DNA of 64,000 nucleotides from Rhodobacteraceae bacterium Alg231-30 (lineage in GTDB: Bacteria > Pseudomonadota > Alphaproteobacteria > Rhodobacterales > Rhodobacteraceae): the NCBI GenBank assembly GCA_900143615.1, contig FREU01000001.1:830767-894766 (forward strand), read 5' to 3'. The notes under the pieces were generated by a model. That model was not told where the DNA came from and ran no database searches. It was given only the letters and a program-made list of their open reading frames with translations. The position numbers were made by a program, and so were the translations under genes. The stretch's first letter is position 1; each line of letters opens with the position of its first letter. Shown here one piece after another: positions 9,568 to 18,236 of this stretch.

Positions 9568-10527
9568 ATGGCACACCTTCTGGCTCTGGACTGGGGAACG
9601 TCAAGCATGCGTGCGTTCCTGATGGACAACGGCGCGGTTATCGAAAGTAGACAGAGCCCGCACGGCATTCAAAAGCTTCCAGCGCCTGGCGGTGTTGCCG
9701 GTTTTCAGGCGGCATTTTCAGAGCTGTGCGGTGAATGGTTGGCTGCTGATCGCAACCTTCCGATTGTGACCGGCGGCATGGTGGGAAGCGCGAACGGTTG
9801 GGTCGAGGCCCCCTATGTGAGATGCCCTGCCGCAATCGGGGATCTGGTCAAACAGGCCGGTGTGATCCGAACCGCCGAAGGGGCAACGATCAGCGTGGTT
9901 CCCGGTGTTCTGCTCGACGATCCAGAGCTTACCCCTGACGTTATTCGTGGTGAGGAAATCCAGATCATGGGTGCGCTACATGAAGCGCCTGAGCTTGGCG
10001 AAGCCTGCACCGTTGTGCTGCCTGGGACCCATTCCAAATGGGTGTCGCTGCGTAATGAAACTGTGACCGGCTTTCGCACATATATGACCGGTGAGATATT
10101 TGACGTGCTTTGCGCCAACTCGATCCTCGGCCGGCTGATGGTGGCGGATGCCGCGTTTTCAGATGCGGGTTTTGAGGCTGGTCTTACGCTGGCAGGCAAA
10201 GCTGGCAGCGGAGACCTTACGGCTCAGCTTTTCAGCACCCGCTCCATGGCGCTTGCCGGCAGGCTTTCCAATGATGTGCTCAAATCTTACTTGTCGGGGC
10301 TTCTTATCGGCCATGAACTGGTTTCTGCGCGTCGCGATCATGGCGGATCGGACCTGCCGATCATCATGATCGGAGAGGGCGCGCTGTGCGATCTCTATGC
10401 CAAGGCCATGCGGCTAATGGGTCTGCGCCTTACATCAAACTATGCAAACACCGCGCCTGCCGGCCTTTGGAGATTTGCCGAAGCCAGAGGGTTGGTGCGG
10501 GGCGCTGTCGAACCGGCAGCAGCCTAA
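9568..10527 (+). CDS. dgoK: 2-dehydro-3-deoxygalactonokinase
   Basis: Cytoplasmic kinase that phosphorylates 2-keto-3-deoxy-D-galactonate to its 6-phosphate. The 319-residue protein starts MAHLLALDWGTSSMRAF, the ATP-binding opening of DgoK. It continues with the family blocks VTGGMVGSANGWVEAPYV, VVPGVLL, RGEEIQIMGAL and VLPGTHSKWV. The ATG at 9568 follows AAAGGACT at a good distance. The first of eight consecutive well-conserved genes after the regulator remnant, it supplies the substrate for DgoA encoded at 16195. Confidence 0.93.
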   Translation: MAHLLALDWGTSSMRAFLMDNGAVIESRQSPHGIQKLPAPGGVAGFQAAFSELCGEWLAADRNLPIVTGGMVGSANGWVEAPYVRCPAAIGDLVKQAGVIRTAEGATISVVPGVLLDDPELTPDVIRGEEIQIMGALHEAPELGEACTVVLPGTHSKWVSLRNETVTGFRTYMTGEIFDVLCANSILGRLMVADAAFSDAGFEAGLTLAGKAGSGDLTAQLFSTRSMALAGRLSNDVLKSYLSGLLIGHELVSARRDHGGSDLPIIMIGEGALCDLYAKAMRLMGLRLTSNYANTAPAGLWRFAEARGLVRGAVEPAAA

Positions 10528-10544
10528 TATCAAGGAGAGCAGTA

Positions 10545-11561
10545 ATGAAAGCCCTGATCTATACGGGACCAAAAGCGGTCGAGGTTCAGGATGTTTCCGC
10601 GCCTCAGGCACGCCCCGGTGCAGCGGAAATTGAGATGACATATTGCGGTGTCTGCGGCACCGATATCGGTATTTTTTCGGGCAAGCATCCGCGCGCCACG
10701 GCACCGCTTGTGCTTGGTCACGAATTCGTGGGGACAATCAAGACTCCGGCGAGCGATAAGTTTGCAGCTGGCGACCGGGTTGTTGCCTATCCGCTGCTCA
10801 GTTGCGGAGAGTGTCATGCCTGTCGCAATGGTGCCCCGCATGTCTGTGCCTCGCTTCGTCTGATCGGAATTGACCAAGATGGCGGCATGGCTGAGACCCT
10901 CTGGGTTGATGAGGATGTTCTGTTCAAGCTACCCGACACACTCGGCGACCGCATCGGCGCTTTGGTTGAGCCGTTGGCGGTTGTCCTGCGCACGCTGCAT
11001 CGGGCAAATTTTGAGACCATGCAGAGTGCTGTGGTCATGGGTGCCGGCCCAATCGGCATCTTGACCGCAATCGTGCTGCGCCATTCTGGCGCGTCCAACG
11101 TCCTGATCTCGGATGTTGACGAAGCGCGACTAAAACTGTGTCGCGAGATGGGTTTCGATGCGGTGGATGTGAAATCCGAAGACCTAATCCAGCGCACTTT
11201 GGAAGCTACCAATGGTGATGGCGCGGACGTCGTCTTTGAATGCTCTGGCGTTGCGTCCGCCGCGATGGACATGACGAAACTTGTTCGCGTGGGCGGAACT
11301 ATTTGTCTGACGTCAACTCACAAGGTTCCGCACGAGGTTGCCTTGATCGATGTGAACTTCAAGGAAATCTCGGTAATCGGATCGCGGGTCTATACCAAGA
11401 CCGAGTTCGGCGACGCGGTGACGCTGGCCGAGCAATTGTCGGGCGAGCTGGAGAAAACGATCACACAGATTGTGCCGCTGTCCAGTGCTGACAAGGTCTT
11501 TGAAATGATCGCTGACCCCTCCTTGAATACCGTCAAAATATTAGTGGATTGCAAAGCATGA
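10545..11561 (+). CDS. Zinc-dependent alcohol/polyol dehydrogenase (MDR family)
   Basis: Medium-chain NAD(P)-dependent dehydrogenase of 338 residues, related to L-threonine, sorbitol and L-idonate dehydrogenases. Catalytic zinc ligands are C37 (CGVCGTD) and H59-E60 (LGHEF). The structural zinc site is C87, C90, C93 and C101. The Rossmann glycine motif is VVMGAGPIGIL. The ATG at 10545 is preceded by AAGGAGAG; an upstream in-frame extension overlaps dgoK and is rejected. In this operon it probably oxidises a hydroxyl group of a sugar acid or polyol on the way to a 2-keto-3-deoxy acid. The exact substrate is unknown. Confidence 0.88.
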   Translation: MKALIYTGPKAVEVQDVSAPQARPGAAEIEMTYCGVCGTDIGIFSGKHPRATAPLVLGHEFVGTIKTPASDKFAAGDRVVAYPLLSCGECHACRNGAPHVCASLRLIGIDQDGGMAETLWVDEDVLFKLPDTLGDRIGALVEPLAVVLRTLHRANFETMQSAVVMGAGPIGILTAIVLRHSGASNVLISDVDEARLKLCREMGFDAVDVKSEDLIQRTLEATNGDGADVVFECSGVASAAMDMTKLVRVGGTICLTSTHKVPHEVALIDVNFKEISVIGSRVYTKTEFGDAVTLAEQLSGELEKTITQIVPLSSADKVFEMIADPSLNTVKILVDCKA

Positions 11562-12313
11562 GCATGTTCGAACTTTCAGGCCGCAAGGCCATTCTCACTG
11601 GTGGTACCCGAGGTCTGGGCCTGTCTATGGCGCAAGGGCTTCTGGAGGCGGGCGTTGAGACAGTCATCATGGGTTCCAACGAAAAGGTACATGAGGTTGC
11701 AAAAACGCTTTCAGTGTATGGCAACTGCCACGGGCTAGCTGTGGACCTGTCGGATGCCGATGCGCGGGGTAAGGGCTTTGACGAAGCACTGAATTTACTG
11801 GGCGGCGAGCTCGACCTTCTCGTGAATGCGGCAGGTGTTCAGAGTCGCCACAAGTCCGAAGAGTTCCCTGCTGAGGACTGGAACTGGGTGATGGAAGTGA
11901 ACCTGAACGCGGTGTTTGACTATTGTCAGCGTGCTGCTCAGGTCATGCTACCCAAAGGGCAGGGCAAGATTGTCAACATCGCCTCACTGCTTTCGTTCTT
12001 TGGTGGCTTCACCGTACCTGCGTACGCGGCCAGTAAGGGTGGCGTTATGCAGATGACCAAGGCGCTCTCAAATGAGTGGGCGTCTCAAGGCATCAATGTG
12101 AACGCAATTGCTCCTGGCTATATGGCGACCGATATGAACACCGCATTGCTCGCTGATGAGGGCCGTAACGCCGAGATCACAGCGCGTATCCCAGCCAAAA
12201 GGTGGGGGCAGGGGCCCGACATGATCGGCCCGCTTCTGTTCCTTGCATCTGACGCATCCAACTATGTCCACGGCACTGTGCTGCCGGTTGATGGCGGCTA
12301 TCTGGGCCGTTGA
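11558..12313 (+). CDS. SDR-family oxidoreductase (KduD / gluconate 5-dehydrogenase-like)
   Basis: Classical short-chain dehydrogenase of 251 residues: cofactor motif TGGTRGLG at residues 14-21, NAAG at 90-93, catalytic serine 143, tyrosine 156 and lysine 160 (YAASK). The start ATGA overlaps the stop of the preceding dehydrogenase by four bases, so the two are translationally coupled. The closest known roles are 2-deoxy-D-gluconate 3-dehydrogenase and 5-keto-gluconate reductase. Together with the zinc dehydrogenase it could invert a hydroxyl by oxidation and re-reduction. That last point is inference from context. Confidence 0.88.
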   Translation: MSMFELSGRKAILTGGTRGLGLSMAQGLLEAGVETVIMGSNEKVHEVAKTLSVYGNCHGLAVDLSDADARGKGFDEALNLLGGELDLLVNAAGVQSRHKSEEFPAEDWNWVMEVNLNAVFDYCQRAAQVMLPKGQGKIVNIASLLSFFGGFTVPAYAASKGGVMQMTKALSNEWASQGINVNAIAPGYMATDMNTALLADEGRNAEITARIPAKRWGQGPDMIGPLLFLASDASNYVHGTVLPVDGGYLGR

Positions 12314-12324
12314 AGGAAAATCCA

Positions 12325-13302
12325 ATGAAAATAGTTTACTCTGATCTTGATCACACCAGTCATGACATTGAGGACAAGATCTTCGCTGAGGCAGGCACAT
12401 CGGCAGAAATGTTTGATTGCAAGACCGAAGATGACATGATCGCGCAGCTTGGCGATGCCGAGATTGTGCTGAACCAATATGGTCCATTCACCAAGCGAGT
12501 GTTTGACGCCTTACCAAAGGTAAAGCAGATCATTCGCTACGGCGTGGGTGTGAATAATGTTGACCTCGATGCGGCGGCTGAAGCCGGTGTTCAGGTTTGC
12601 AACGTGCCTGACTACGGCATGAACGAAGTTTCTGACCACTCTGTTGCCCTGTCGCTTACTCTGGTTCGCAAGATTGTTACGATGAACAATTCCTGCCAGT
12701 CCGGCACATGGAACTATGCCGCGGCCATTCCGGTACGTCGGCAATCGGAAATGACAGTTGGCGTGATCGGTCTTGGCCGGATCGGACGCCTTTATGCGCA
12801 AAAAATGAATGCTCTGGGATTCACTGTGCTTGGCTATGACAAGTTTTACAAACCCAATGCAGAAGACGGGACCGAGTATATCACTGCTGCGAGCGTCGAC
12901 ACGATCTGCCAGACTTCTGATGTTTTGGCCTTCTTCTGCCCGCTGACGGACGAAACACGTCACATGATCAATGCCGATACAATCGCGACGATGAAAGACA
13001 ACGCGGTGATCGTGAACACTGCGCGTGGCGGCATTATAGACGAAATCTCGCTGGCTGAGGCGCTCAAATCCGGCAAGCTCGCCGGAGCTGGTCTGGACAC
13101 AACAGAGATCGAGCCACTGCCCCAGAAAAGCCCGCTATGGGGGATCGAGACATGTCTCATTACCCCGCACATGGCTTGGTATTCCGAAGATGCAGCGGAA
13201 GAACTGAAACGCAAGGTCGCCGAAGAAGCCGTGCGCTTTGCGAATAACCAGCCGGTCAATTGGCCGGTCAATACGCCTGAACCACTCAAGCAGGCTTCTT
13301 AA
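12325..13302 (+). CDS. D-2-hydroxyacid dehydrogenase (CtBP/phosphoglycerate dehydrogenase-like)
   Basis: NAD(P)-dependent oxidoreductase of the D-isomer-specific 2-hydroxyacid family, 325 residues. It has the nucleotide loop GLGRIG at 149-154 and the catalytic triad R234 (NTARGG), E263 and H282 (TPHMAW). The ATG at 12325 follows AAGGAAA; a TTG 15 bases earlier is possible but has no better site. In this operon it may interconvert a 2-keto and a 2-hydroxy acid, for example hydroxypyruvate or a keto-sugar acid; the sequence alone does not settle which. Confidence 0.88.
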   Translation: MKIVYSDLDHTSHDIEDKIFAEAGTSAEMFDCKTEDDMIAQLGDAEIVLNQYGPFTKRVFDALPKVKQIIRYGVGVNNVDLDAAAEAGVQVCNVPDYGMNEVSDHSVALSLTLVRKIVTMNNSCQSGTWNYAAAIPVRRQSEMTVGVIGLGRIGRLYAQKMNALGFTVLGYDKFYKPNAEDGTEYITAASVDTICQTSDVLAFFCPLTDETRHMINADTIATMKDNAVIVNTARGGIIDEISLAEALKSGKLAGAGLDTTEIEPLPQKSPLWGIETCLITPHMAWYSEDAAEELKRKVAEEAVRFANNQPVNWPVNTPEPLKQAS

Positions 13303-13320
13303 CTCCTAGAGGAGACATTT

Positions 13321-14301
13321 ATGTTTCACAAAACAATCCGCTACACCGCTCTTGCGGCCTCTCTTGCTCTGGCCCCGGCTCTTGCCAGCGCCGACACACT
13401 GCGCTTTGCGAACGTGACGTCGACTTCGGCCAAGGAAGCTGGTGTTGAGTTCAAGAATGCCCTTGAAGCCGCGACAGACGGTGCTGTGAAGGTCAACCTG
13501 TTCAATGACAACCAGCTTGGTGATGACCGTGTTGCCACCGAAAGCACAATCTTTGGTGACATTGATATCGGTGTGTCCTCGACATCACCTTTGGCGTCGC
13601 TGTTCCCGGATTTCTATCTGTTTGACGCGCCATTCCTGTTCCTGAGCTCCGAGCAAACCTATGCCGCACTTGACGGTGAAGTTGGTCAGGCGATCCTCAA
13701 GTCCATGGAAAAGAAAGGCCTCAAAGGTCTGGGCTTCTGGGAAAACGGATTCCGTAACTTCACCAACAACGGCAAAGTTGTGGCTCTGCCAGGCGATCTG
13801 TCGGGCATGAAAGTGCGGACCATGGAGAACGAAGTGCACCTCGCCGCGTGGCGTGCCTTTGGTGCCAACCCGACTCCGATGGCGTTCACCGAGCTGTTCA
13901 CAGCACTTCAGCAGGGCACTGTTGACGCACAAGAGAACCCTCTGGGCATCATCGATGGCAACCGGTTCCAGGAAGTTCAAGATCACGTAACGCTGACGCA
14001 GCACGTGTATACGCCTTATGTTGTCTTCATGAACTTGGACAAGTTCAACAGCCTGTCCGAAGAGAACCAGGTCGCGTTGATGGACGCGATGGATATGGCC
14101 AAGGAATTCCAGCGCAACCGTTCGCAAGAACTTGAATCCGAGATCATTGGCGGCATTCGCGGCGAAGGCGTGGTTGTAACCGAATTGACCGAAGAACAGA
14201 AAGCTGCGTGGCAGGGTGCTGTTGTTGACGCCAAAATCTATGACGTCGTGAAATCGAACATGGATCAGCCAGACTACGTTGATCAGGTTCTGTCCAAGTA
14301 A
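13321..14301 (+). CDS. dctP: TRAP transporter substrate-binding protein, DctP family
   Basis: Periplasmic receptor for a carboxylated solute, 326 residues with a signal peptide of about 24 residues (ALASA before DTLRFA). The conserved arginine that grips the ligand carboxylate is in MKVRTMENEV, followed by the family signature AFTELFTALQQGTVDAQENP. AGAGGAG precedes the ATG. The two membrane subunits follow downstream. In this operon the ligand is most likely a sugar acid such as a hexonate or uronate, an inference from the dgo/kdg genes. Confidence 0.93.
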   Translation: MFHKTIRYTALAASLALAPALASADTLRFANVTSTSAKEAGVEFKNALEAATDGAVKVNLFNDNQLGDDRVATESTIFGDIDIGVSSTSPLASLFPDFYLFDAPFLFLSSEQTYAALDGEVGQAILKSMEKKGLKGLGFWENGFRNFTNNGKVVALPGDLSGMKVRTMENEVHLAAWRAFGANPTPMAFTELFTALQQGTVDAQENPLGIIDGNRFQEVQDHVTLTQHVYTPYVVFMNLDKFNSLSEENQVALMDAMDMAKEFQRNRSQELESEIIGGIRGEGVVVTELTEEQKAAWQGAVVDAKIYDVVKSNMDQPDYVDQVLSK

Positions 14302-14313
14302 ACAGTCCAAAGG

Positions 14314-14348
14314 TGGCGGCGCGCGGATAAATATCTGGCGCGCCGCCA
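14314..14348 (+). promoter_or_regulatory. Strong stem-loop between dctP and dctQ
   Basis: Perfect 11-bp GC-rich stem TGGCGGCGCGC/GCGCGCCGCCA with a 13-base loop. It lies 12 bases after the dctP stop and 27 before dctQ, and TTTC follows. It probably protects the dctP part of the mRNA or causes partial termination, so that the receptor outnumbers the membrane subunits. Confidence 0.7.
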
Positions 14349-14375
14349 TTTCACGTTTCCCAGAGAGGTGATCGC

Positions 14376-14894
14376 ATGAAGCGGGAAGGAATTAGTATGA
14401 AAACTCTGCGCTTGATCGACGAGTATTTCGAAATAAGTATCAGCGTTTTCCTAATGTCGCTCATGACCGTCATTCTCGGCATTCAGGTCTTTATGCGCTA
14501 CGTCATGGGGGCGTCCTTGTCGTGGTCCGAAGAGCTGGCACGCTATGCCTTTATCTGGCTGATCTATTTGTCGATCAGTTATGGCGCCAAGCAGATGCGG
14601 CACATCAAGATTGATGCGGCGCTAAAGCTGTTTCCTGACAGCTGGCGTGGCTATGTCGTCCTGCTTGCGGATGTCATCTTCCTTGTTTTCGCCCTCTATG
14701 TGGTCTGGACCTCATGGGCTGTGATCGAACGTCAACTGATGTTGGGTCAGACATCTCCAGCCATGCGTATGCCGATGTGGATTGTCTATGCAGCACCGTG
14801 TGTCGGCTTCTTTATGACGGGGATACGCCAGATCCAGACAATCATTTTCCGGATCAAGAACCCCAATTCCTGGCGCCAAGAAGAGGAGATCTAA
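14376..14894 (+). CDS. dctQ: TRAP transporter small permease, DctQ family
   Basis: Four-helix inner-membrane subunit of the TRAP importer, 172 residues. Typical blocks are IQVFMRYVMGASLSWSEELARYAFIW and RMPMWIVYAAPCVGF. Two starts are plausible: ATG at 14376 after GAGAGGTG, and ATG at 14397 after GGAAGGA, which would give 165 residues. Three bases separate its stop from the large permease. Confidence 0.9.
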   Translation: MKREGISMKTLRLIDEYFEISISVFLMSLMTVILGIQVFMRYVMGASLSWSEELARYAFIWLIYLSISYGAKQMRHIKIDAALKLFPDSWRGYVVLLADVIFLVFALYVVWTSWAVIERQLMLGQTSPAMRMPMWIVYAAPCVGFFMTGIRQIQTIIFRIKNPNSWRQEEEI

Positions 14895-14897
14895 GCC

Positions 14898-16181
14898 ATG
14901 GTAGCGACCACCCTCTTTGCGAGCCTTATTATCCTGCTCATCCTGAACGTTCCGGTGGGTATCGCCATCGGCGTGGCCAGCATGCTCACGATCGTAGTGT
15001 CGGGGACATTGTCGGAGCTCTATCTCGCGCAGACACTTGTGTCTGCGACCGACAGTTTCCCGCTTATGGCGATCCCTCTTTTCATTCTTGCCGGCGACCT
15101 GATGGGCGCAGGCGGTGTGTCCAAACGAATTCTCGCAGTCGCGCAAGTATTCTTCGGGCGCGTCACCGGAGGTTTGGGCATTGTGACCGTTGTGGTCTGC
15201 ATGTTCTTTGCCGCAGTTTCGGGCTCCGGTCCGGCCACAGTTGCTGCAGTTGGCACGATGGTTCTGCCGACGATGCTGCAGGCGGGGTACTCAAAATCCT
15301 TCTCACTGGCCCTTATCGCCACTGCGGGCAGTATCGGGGTCATCATTCCGCCCTCGATCCCGATGGTGTTGTTTGGGGTTTCAACCGGAACATCGATCAC
15401 CAATCTGTTCCTCGCCGGCATTGTGCCCGGGTTGATGATCGGTTTTGTGCTGATCCTCTTTGTCTATTTCTATTCGCGCAAAATGGGTTGGTCGGGTGAT
15501 CCGACGCCATTTTGTTGGCGCCGTGCTTCGACTGTAACATGGGAAGCAAAATGGGCCCTGATGAACCCAGTCATCATTCTGGGAGGTATCTATGCGGGGA
15601 TCTTCACCCCAACCGAAGCGGCCGCTGTTGCGGCGATCTACGCCTTTGTTTGCGGAGTCTTTATCCACCGCGAACTTGCTCTGAAGGACATCTTCAAAAC
15701 GATCGCAAGCGCCTGTGCCACAACCGGTACGGTTATGGTGATCCTTGGCTGTGCGTCGACCTTCGCACGCATCCTGACGATCGAGCAGATCCCGGGCATG
15801 ATCGCAAGCGGCATGCTTGACCTGTCGTCTAATCCGATTGTCATCCTGTTGATCATCAACGTTCTGCTGATCCTGGTTGGCTGCGTCATGGACACAACAC
15901 CGGCAATTCTGGTGCTGTCGCCGATCTTGTTCCCTGTTGCAACGTCGCTGGGAATCGATCCGGTACACTTTGGCATCATCATGGTTGTGAACCTTGCTAT
16001 CGGCTTCATTACACCACCGTTGGGGATTAACCTGTTTGTCGCGGCCAGGGTGGGGAACACGACCCTAGGCCACGTCGTTCAGGGGATGCTGCCCTTCCTG
16101 GTTGCGATGATCTCGTCCTTGCTCATCATCACCTATGTCCCGTCGGTTTCGATCGGCCTGCTTTCGCTGACCGGACGCTAA
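14898..16181 (+). CDS. dctM: TRAP transporter large permease, DctM family
   Basis: Sodium-coupled transport subunit of the TRAP importer with about twelve membrane segments, 427 residues. Family blocks visible: FPLMAIPLFILAGDLM, VSGSGPATVAAVGTMVLP, IIPPSIPMVLFGV and a TEAAAVAAIYAF segment. It lies between dctQ and dgoA, making uptake and catabolism one transcription unit. Confidence 0.94.
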   Translation: MVATTLFASLIILLILNVPVGIAIGVASMLTIVVSGTLSELYLAQTLVSATDSFPLMAIPLFILAGDLMGAGGVSKRILAVAQVFFGRVTGGLGIVTVVVCMFFAAVSGSGPATVAAVGTMVLPTMLQAGYSKSFSLALIATAGSIGVIIPPSIPMVLFGVSTGTSITNLFLAGIVPGLMIGFVLILFVYFYSRKMGWSGDPTPFCWRRASTVTWEAKWALMNPVIILGGIYAGIFTPTEAAAVAAIYAFVCGVFIHRELALKDIFKTIASACATTGTVMVILGCASTFARILTIEQIPGMIASGMLDLSSNPIVILLIINVLLILVGCVMDTTPAILVLSPILFPVATSLGIDPVHFGIIMVVNLAIGFITPPLGINLFVAARVGNTTLGHVVQGMLPFLVAMISSLLIITYVPSVSIGLLSLTGR

Positions 16182-16194
16182 CAAGGAACCATCC

Positions 16195-16818
16195 ATGCGA
16201 TTTGAAAAATCTTTGGAAACCTGTGGCCTCGTCGCGATCCTTCGCGGCGTCAGGCCACAGGAGGCGGTCGAAATCGGCAGTGCTCTTGTCGATGCTGGCT
16301 TTACGCTGATCGAAGTGCCGCTGAATTCGCCTGATCCACTAGAGTCGATTGCGCGCATGTCAGAGGCACTCGGAGATCGGGCGATCATCGGTGCAGGGAC
16401 GGTGCTTTCGCCGGAAGCTGTCGACGATGTGGTGAATGCAGGTGGCCGACTAGTGGTCACCCCCTGCGCCAATACAGAAGTGATCCGTCGGGCAAAACAG
16501 CACGGCGCGATCTGTGTTCCCGGCGTCATGACCCCGACCGAGGCCTTTGCCGCGCTTGAGGCTGGTGCTGACGCGCTCAAGCTGTTTCCGGCTGAAGCCA
16601 TCCCACCTCAAGTGGTCAAGGCCTTCCGTGCGGTGCTGCCGAGCGACACCCGACTATTGGCCGTGAGCGGCATTACACCTGACTCCATGCAGCCTTACCT
16701 TGATGCCGGTGTCGCGGGCTTCGGCCTAGGCGGTGCGCTTTACAAACCCGGTCTGACGGCCGACGACGTGAGACATCGCGCCGAGCGTTTTGTCACCAGC
16801 CTGAAAGGAGCCGCGTAA
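16195..16818 (+). CDS. dgoA: 2-dehydro-3-deoxy-6-phosphogalactonate aldolase
   Basis: Class I aldolase that splits 2-keto-3-deoxy-6-phosphogalactonate into pyruvate and glyceraldehyde 3-phosphate. At 207 residues it has the DgoA-type opening LVAILRGVRPQEA, E40 in the IEVPLNSPDPL block, and the Schiff-base lysine K129 in ADALKLFPAE. It is clearly distinct from the eda product at 39881 in the same window. Its last base is the first base of kdgK, so the two are translationally coupled. Confidence 0.92.
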   Translation: MRFEKSLETCGLVAILRGVRPQEAVEIGSALVDAGFTLIEVPLNSPDPLESIARMSEALGDRAIIGAGTVLSPEAVDDVVNAGGRLVVTPCANTEVIRRAKQHGAICVPGVMTPTEAFAALEAGADALKLFPAEAIPPQVVKAFRAVLPSDTRLLAVSGITPDSMQPYLDAGVAGFGLGGALYKPGLTADDVRHRAERFVTSLKGAA

Positions 16819-17726
16819 TGCGTTTTCTGTCCATTGGGGAATGTATGCTTGAGCTATCCCCGTCCGGAGGTGATGATCTCTGGTCCCTGAATATTGCGGG
16901 CGATACATTTAACACCGCCTGGTATGTGCGCCGCCTTGTTCCTGAAGAGATCCGGGTCGGCTATTTCACCGCAGTCGGCCAGGATGCGTCTTCTTCGCGG
17001 ATGGTCGATTTCATCGCTGCCTCCGGCCTTGAGACCGACAGTATCCTGCGCCACCCGACCCGCACCGTCGGGCTTTACATGATCTCGCTGAGTGAAGGTG
17101 AGCGCACCTTCTCGTATTGGCGAAATGAATCTGCGGCGCGCACGCTGGCTGATGACGAAGCGGCGCTGGCGCGGGCCATTGATACGGCGGACATGGTGTA
17201 TTTTTCCGGAATTACCGTGGCAATCCTGAACGGCGAGGCGCGCAGCCGGTTCTTTGCCGCCATTCGCGCCGCGCGCGAGGCCGGAAAGACCATTGTGTTT
17301 GATTCCAATATCCGGCCCCAGCTCTGGGCTTCGCAAGAGGCGCTTCGGGCGGGCATCATGGAGGCGGCTGCGCTCGCGGACATCATGCTGCCGAGCTATG
17401 ACGACGAAGCCGAGTACTTTGGCGACGCCACCCCCGAAGACACGGCGCGCCGCTATCTTGGGGCGGGTGCGAAAGAGGTTGTGGTCAAAAACGGTGCTGG
17501 CTCTGTTCTCTATGCGGATGGCGAGATGATGAAGACCATCGACACCGACGCTGTGAGCAAGCCGCTTGATACCACCGGAGCTGGCGACAGTTTCAATGGC
17601 GGTTATCTTGGTGCGCGGATGCGGGGGCAGACCCCGCTTGACGCGGTTGGGGCTGGTCAAGCGACCGCACGCAAGGTTGTTATGGAGCACGGCGCTCTAA
17701 TCAAGTCGACGGAGATTGTCCTTTGA
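16818..17726 (+). CDS. kdgK: 2-dehydro-3-deoxygluconokinase, PfkB family
   Basis: Ribokinase-like sugar kinase of 302 residues that phosphorylates 2-keto-3-deoxygluconate. The opening FLSIGECMLELSP and the block YMISLSEGERTFSYWR are typical of KdgK. The anion hole and catalytic base are in GAGDSFNGGY at 254-263 (D257). It begins on the last base of dgoA and closes the operon. Its presence beside dgoK suggests that the pathway handles both gluco- and galacto-configured keto-deoxy acids, or that one kinase is a spare. Confidence 0.9.
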   Translation: MRFLSIGECMLELSPSGGDDLWSLNIAGDTFNTAWYVRRLVPEEIRVGYFTAVGQDASSSRMVDFIAASGLETDSILRHPTRTVGLYMISLSEGERTFSYWRNESAARTLADDEAALARAIDTADMVYFSGITVAILNGEARSRFFAAIRAAREAGKTIVFDSNIRPQLWASQEALRAGIMEAAALADIMLPSYDDEAEYFGDATPEDTARRYLGAGAKEVVVKNGAGSVLYADGEMMKTIDTDAVSKPLDTTGAGDSFNGGYLGARMRGQTPLDAVGAGQATARKVVMEHGALIKSTEIVL

Positions 17727-18236
17727 TTTGACTTTTGACTCTGACACGGGGCACAGGCCGTCACAAAGATTTAGCCGGGACCAAAGGAAAGGTCGCGCTC
17801 TCAAAGTGCGATCTTCCGATTATGTGACGCACTTGAAGTTTTTCTTCAGAATAGTTCCGCAGGAATTTCGTGTAGTTTGGGGCAAAGCCTTCCCGCGCAA
17901 TCATCACGTGAACGCGCTGGCAACTAATTTGTCTCTAAACGAGCACGTGGGGCGGCACAAAAGCGTGACTGGTCCAACCGCAACCGATCACATGTTCAAA
18001 CCGTTGATGTTTTCTCTATTACCATAGCGGACTTCCACAACATGCCCCGCCGTTGACACTTGGTCAAAGCCTCGCCGTTGTCTGATATCTGTACTTATGA
18101 GGAGGCTTATTCAGACAATCAGATAAGTGTGTTTCCGGTTCATCATATCCACAGAGGAGCGTATGTCGGAAATCCACCAGAAGATCGTCATCGACACTTA
18201 GCGAACGCCTTGACCTGCTCTTCAAAAACAAGTCAT
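17727..18236. other. Intergenic region, no gene recognised
   Basis: About 510 bases between two converging genes. An open frame at 17716-18027 has no ribosome-binding site, no recognisable domain, and its start lies inside kdgK. I see no clear terminator hairpin. It may be decayed sequence. Confidence 0.45.

Noticed and set aside
17716-18027. Open frame of 103 codons after kdgK
   Set aside because: Starts inside kdgK, has no ribosome site and no recognisable domain.
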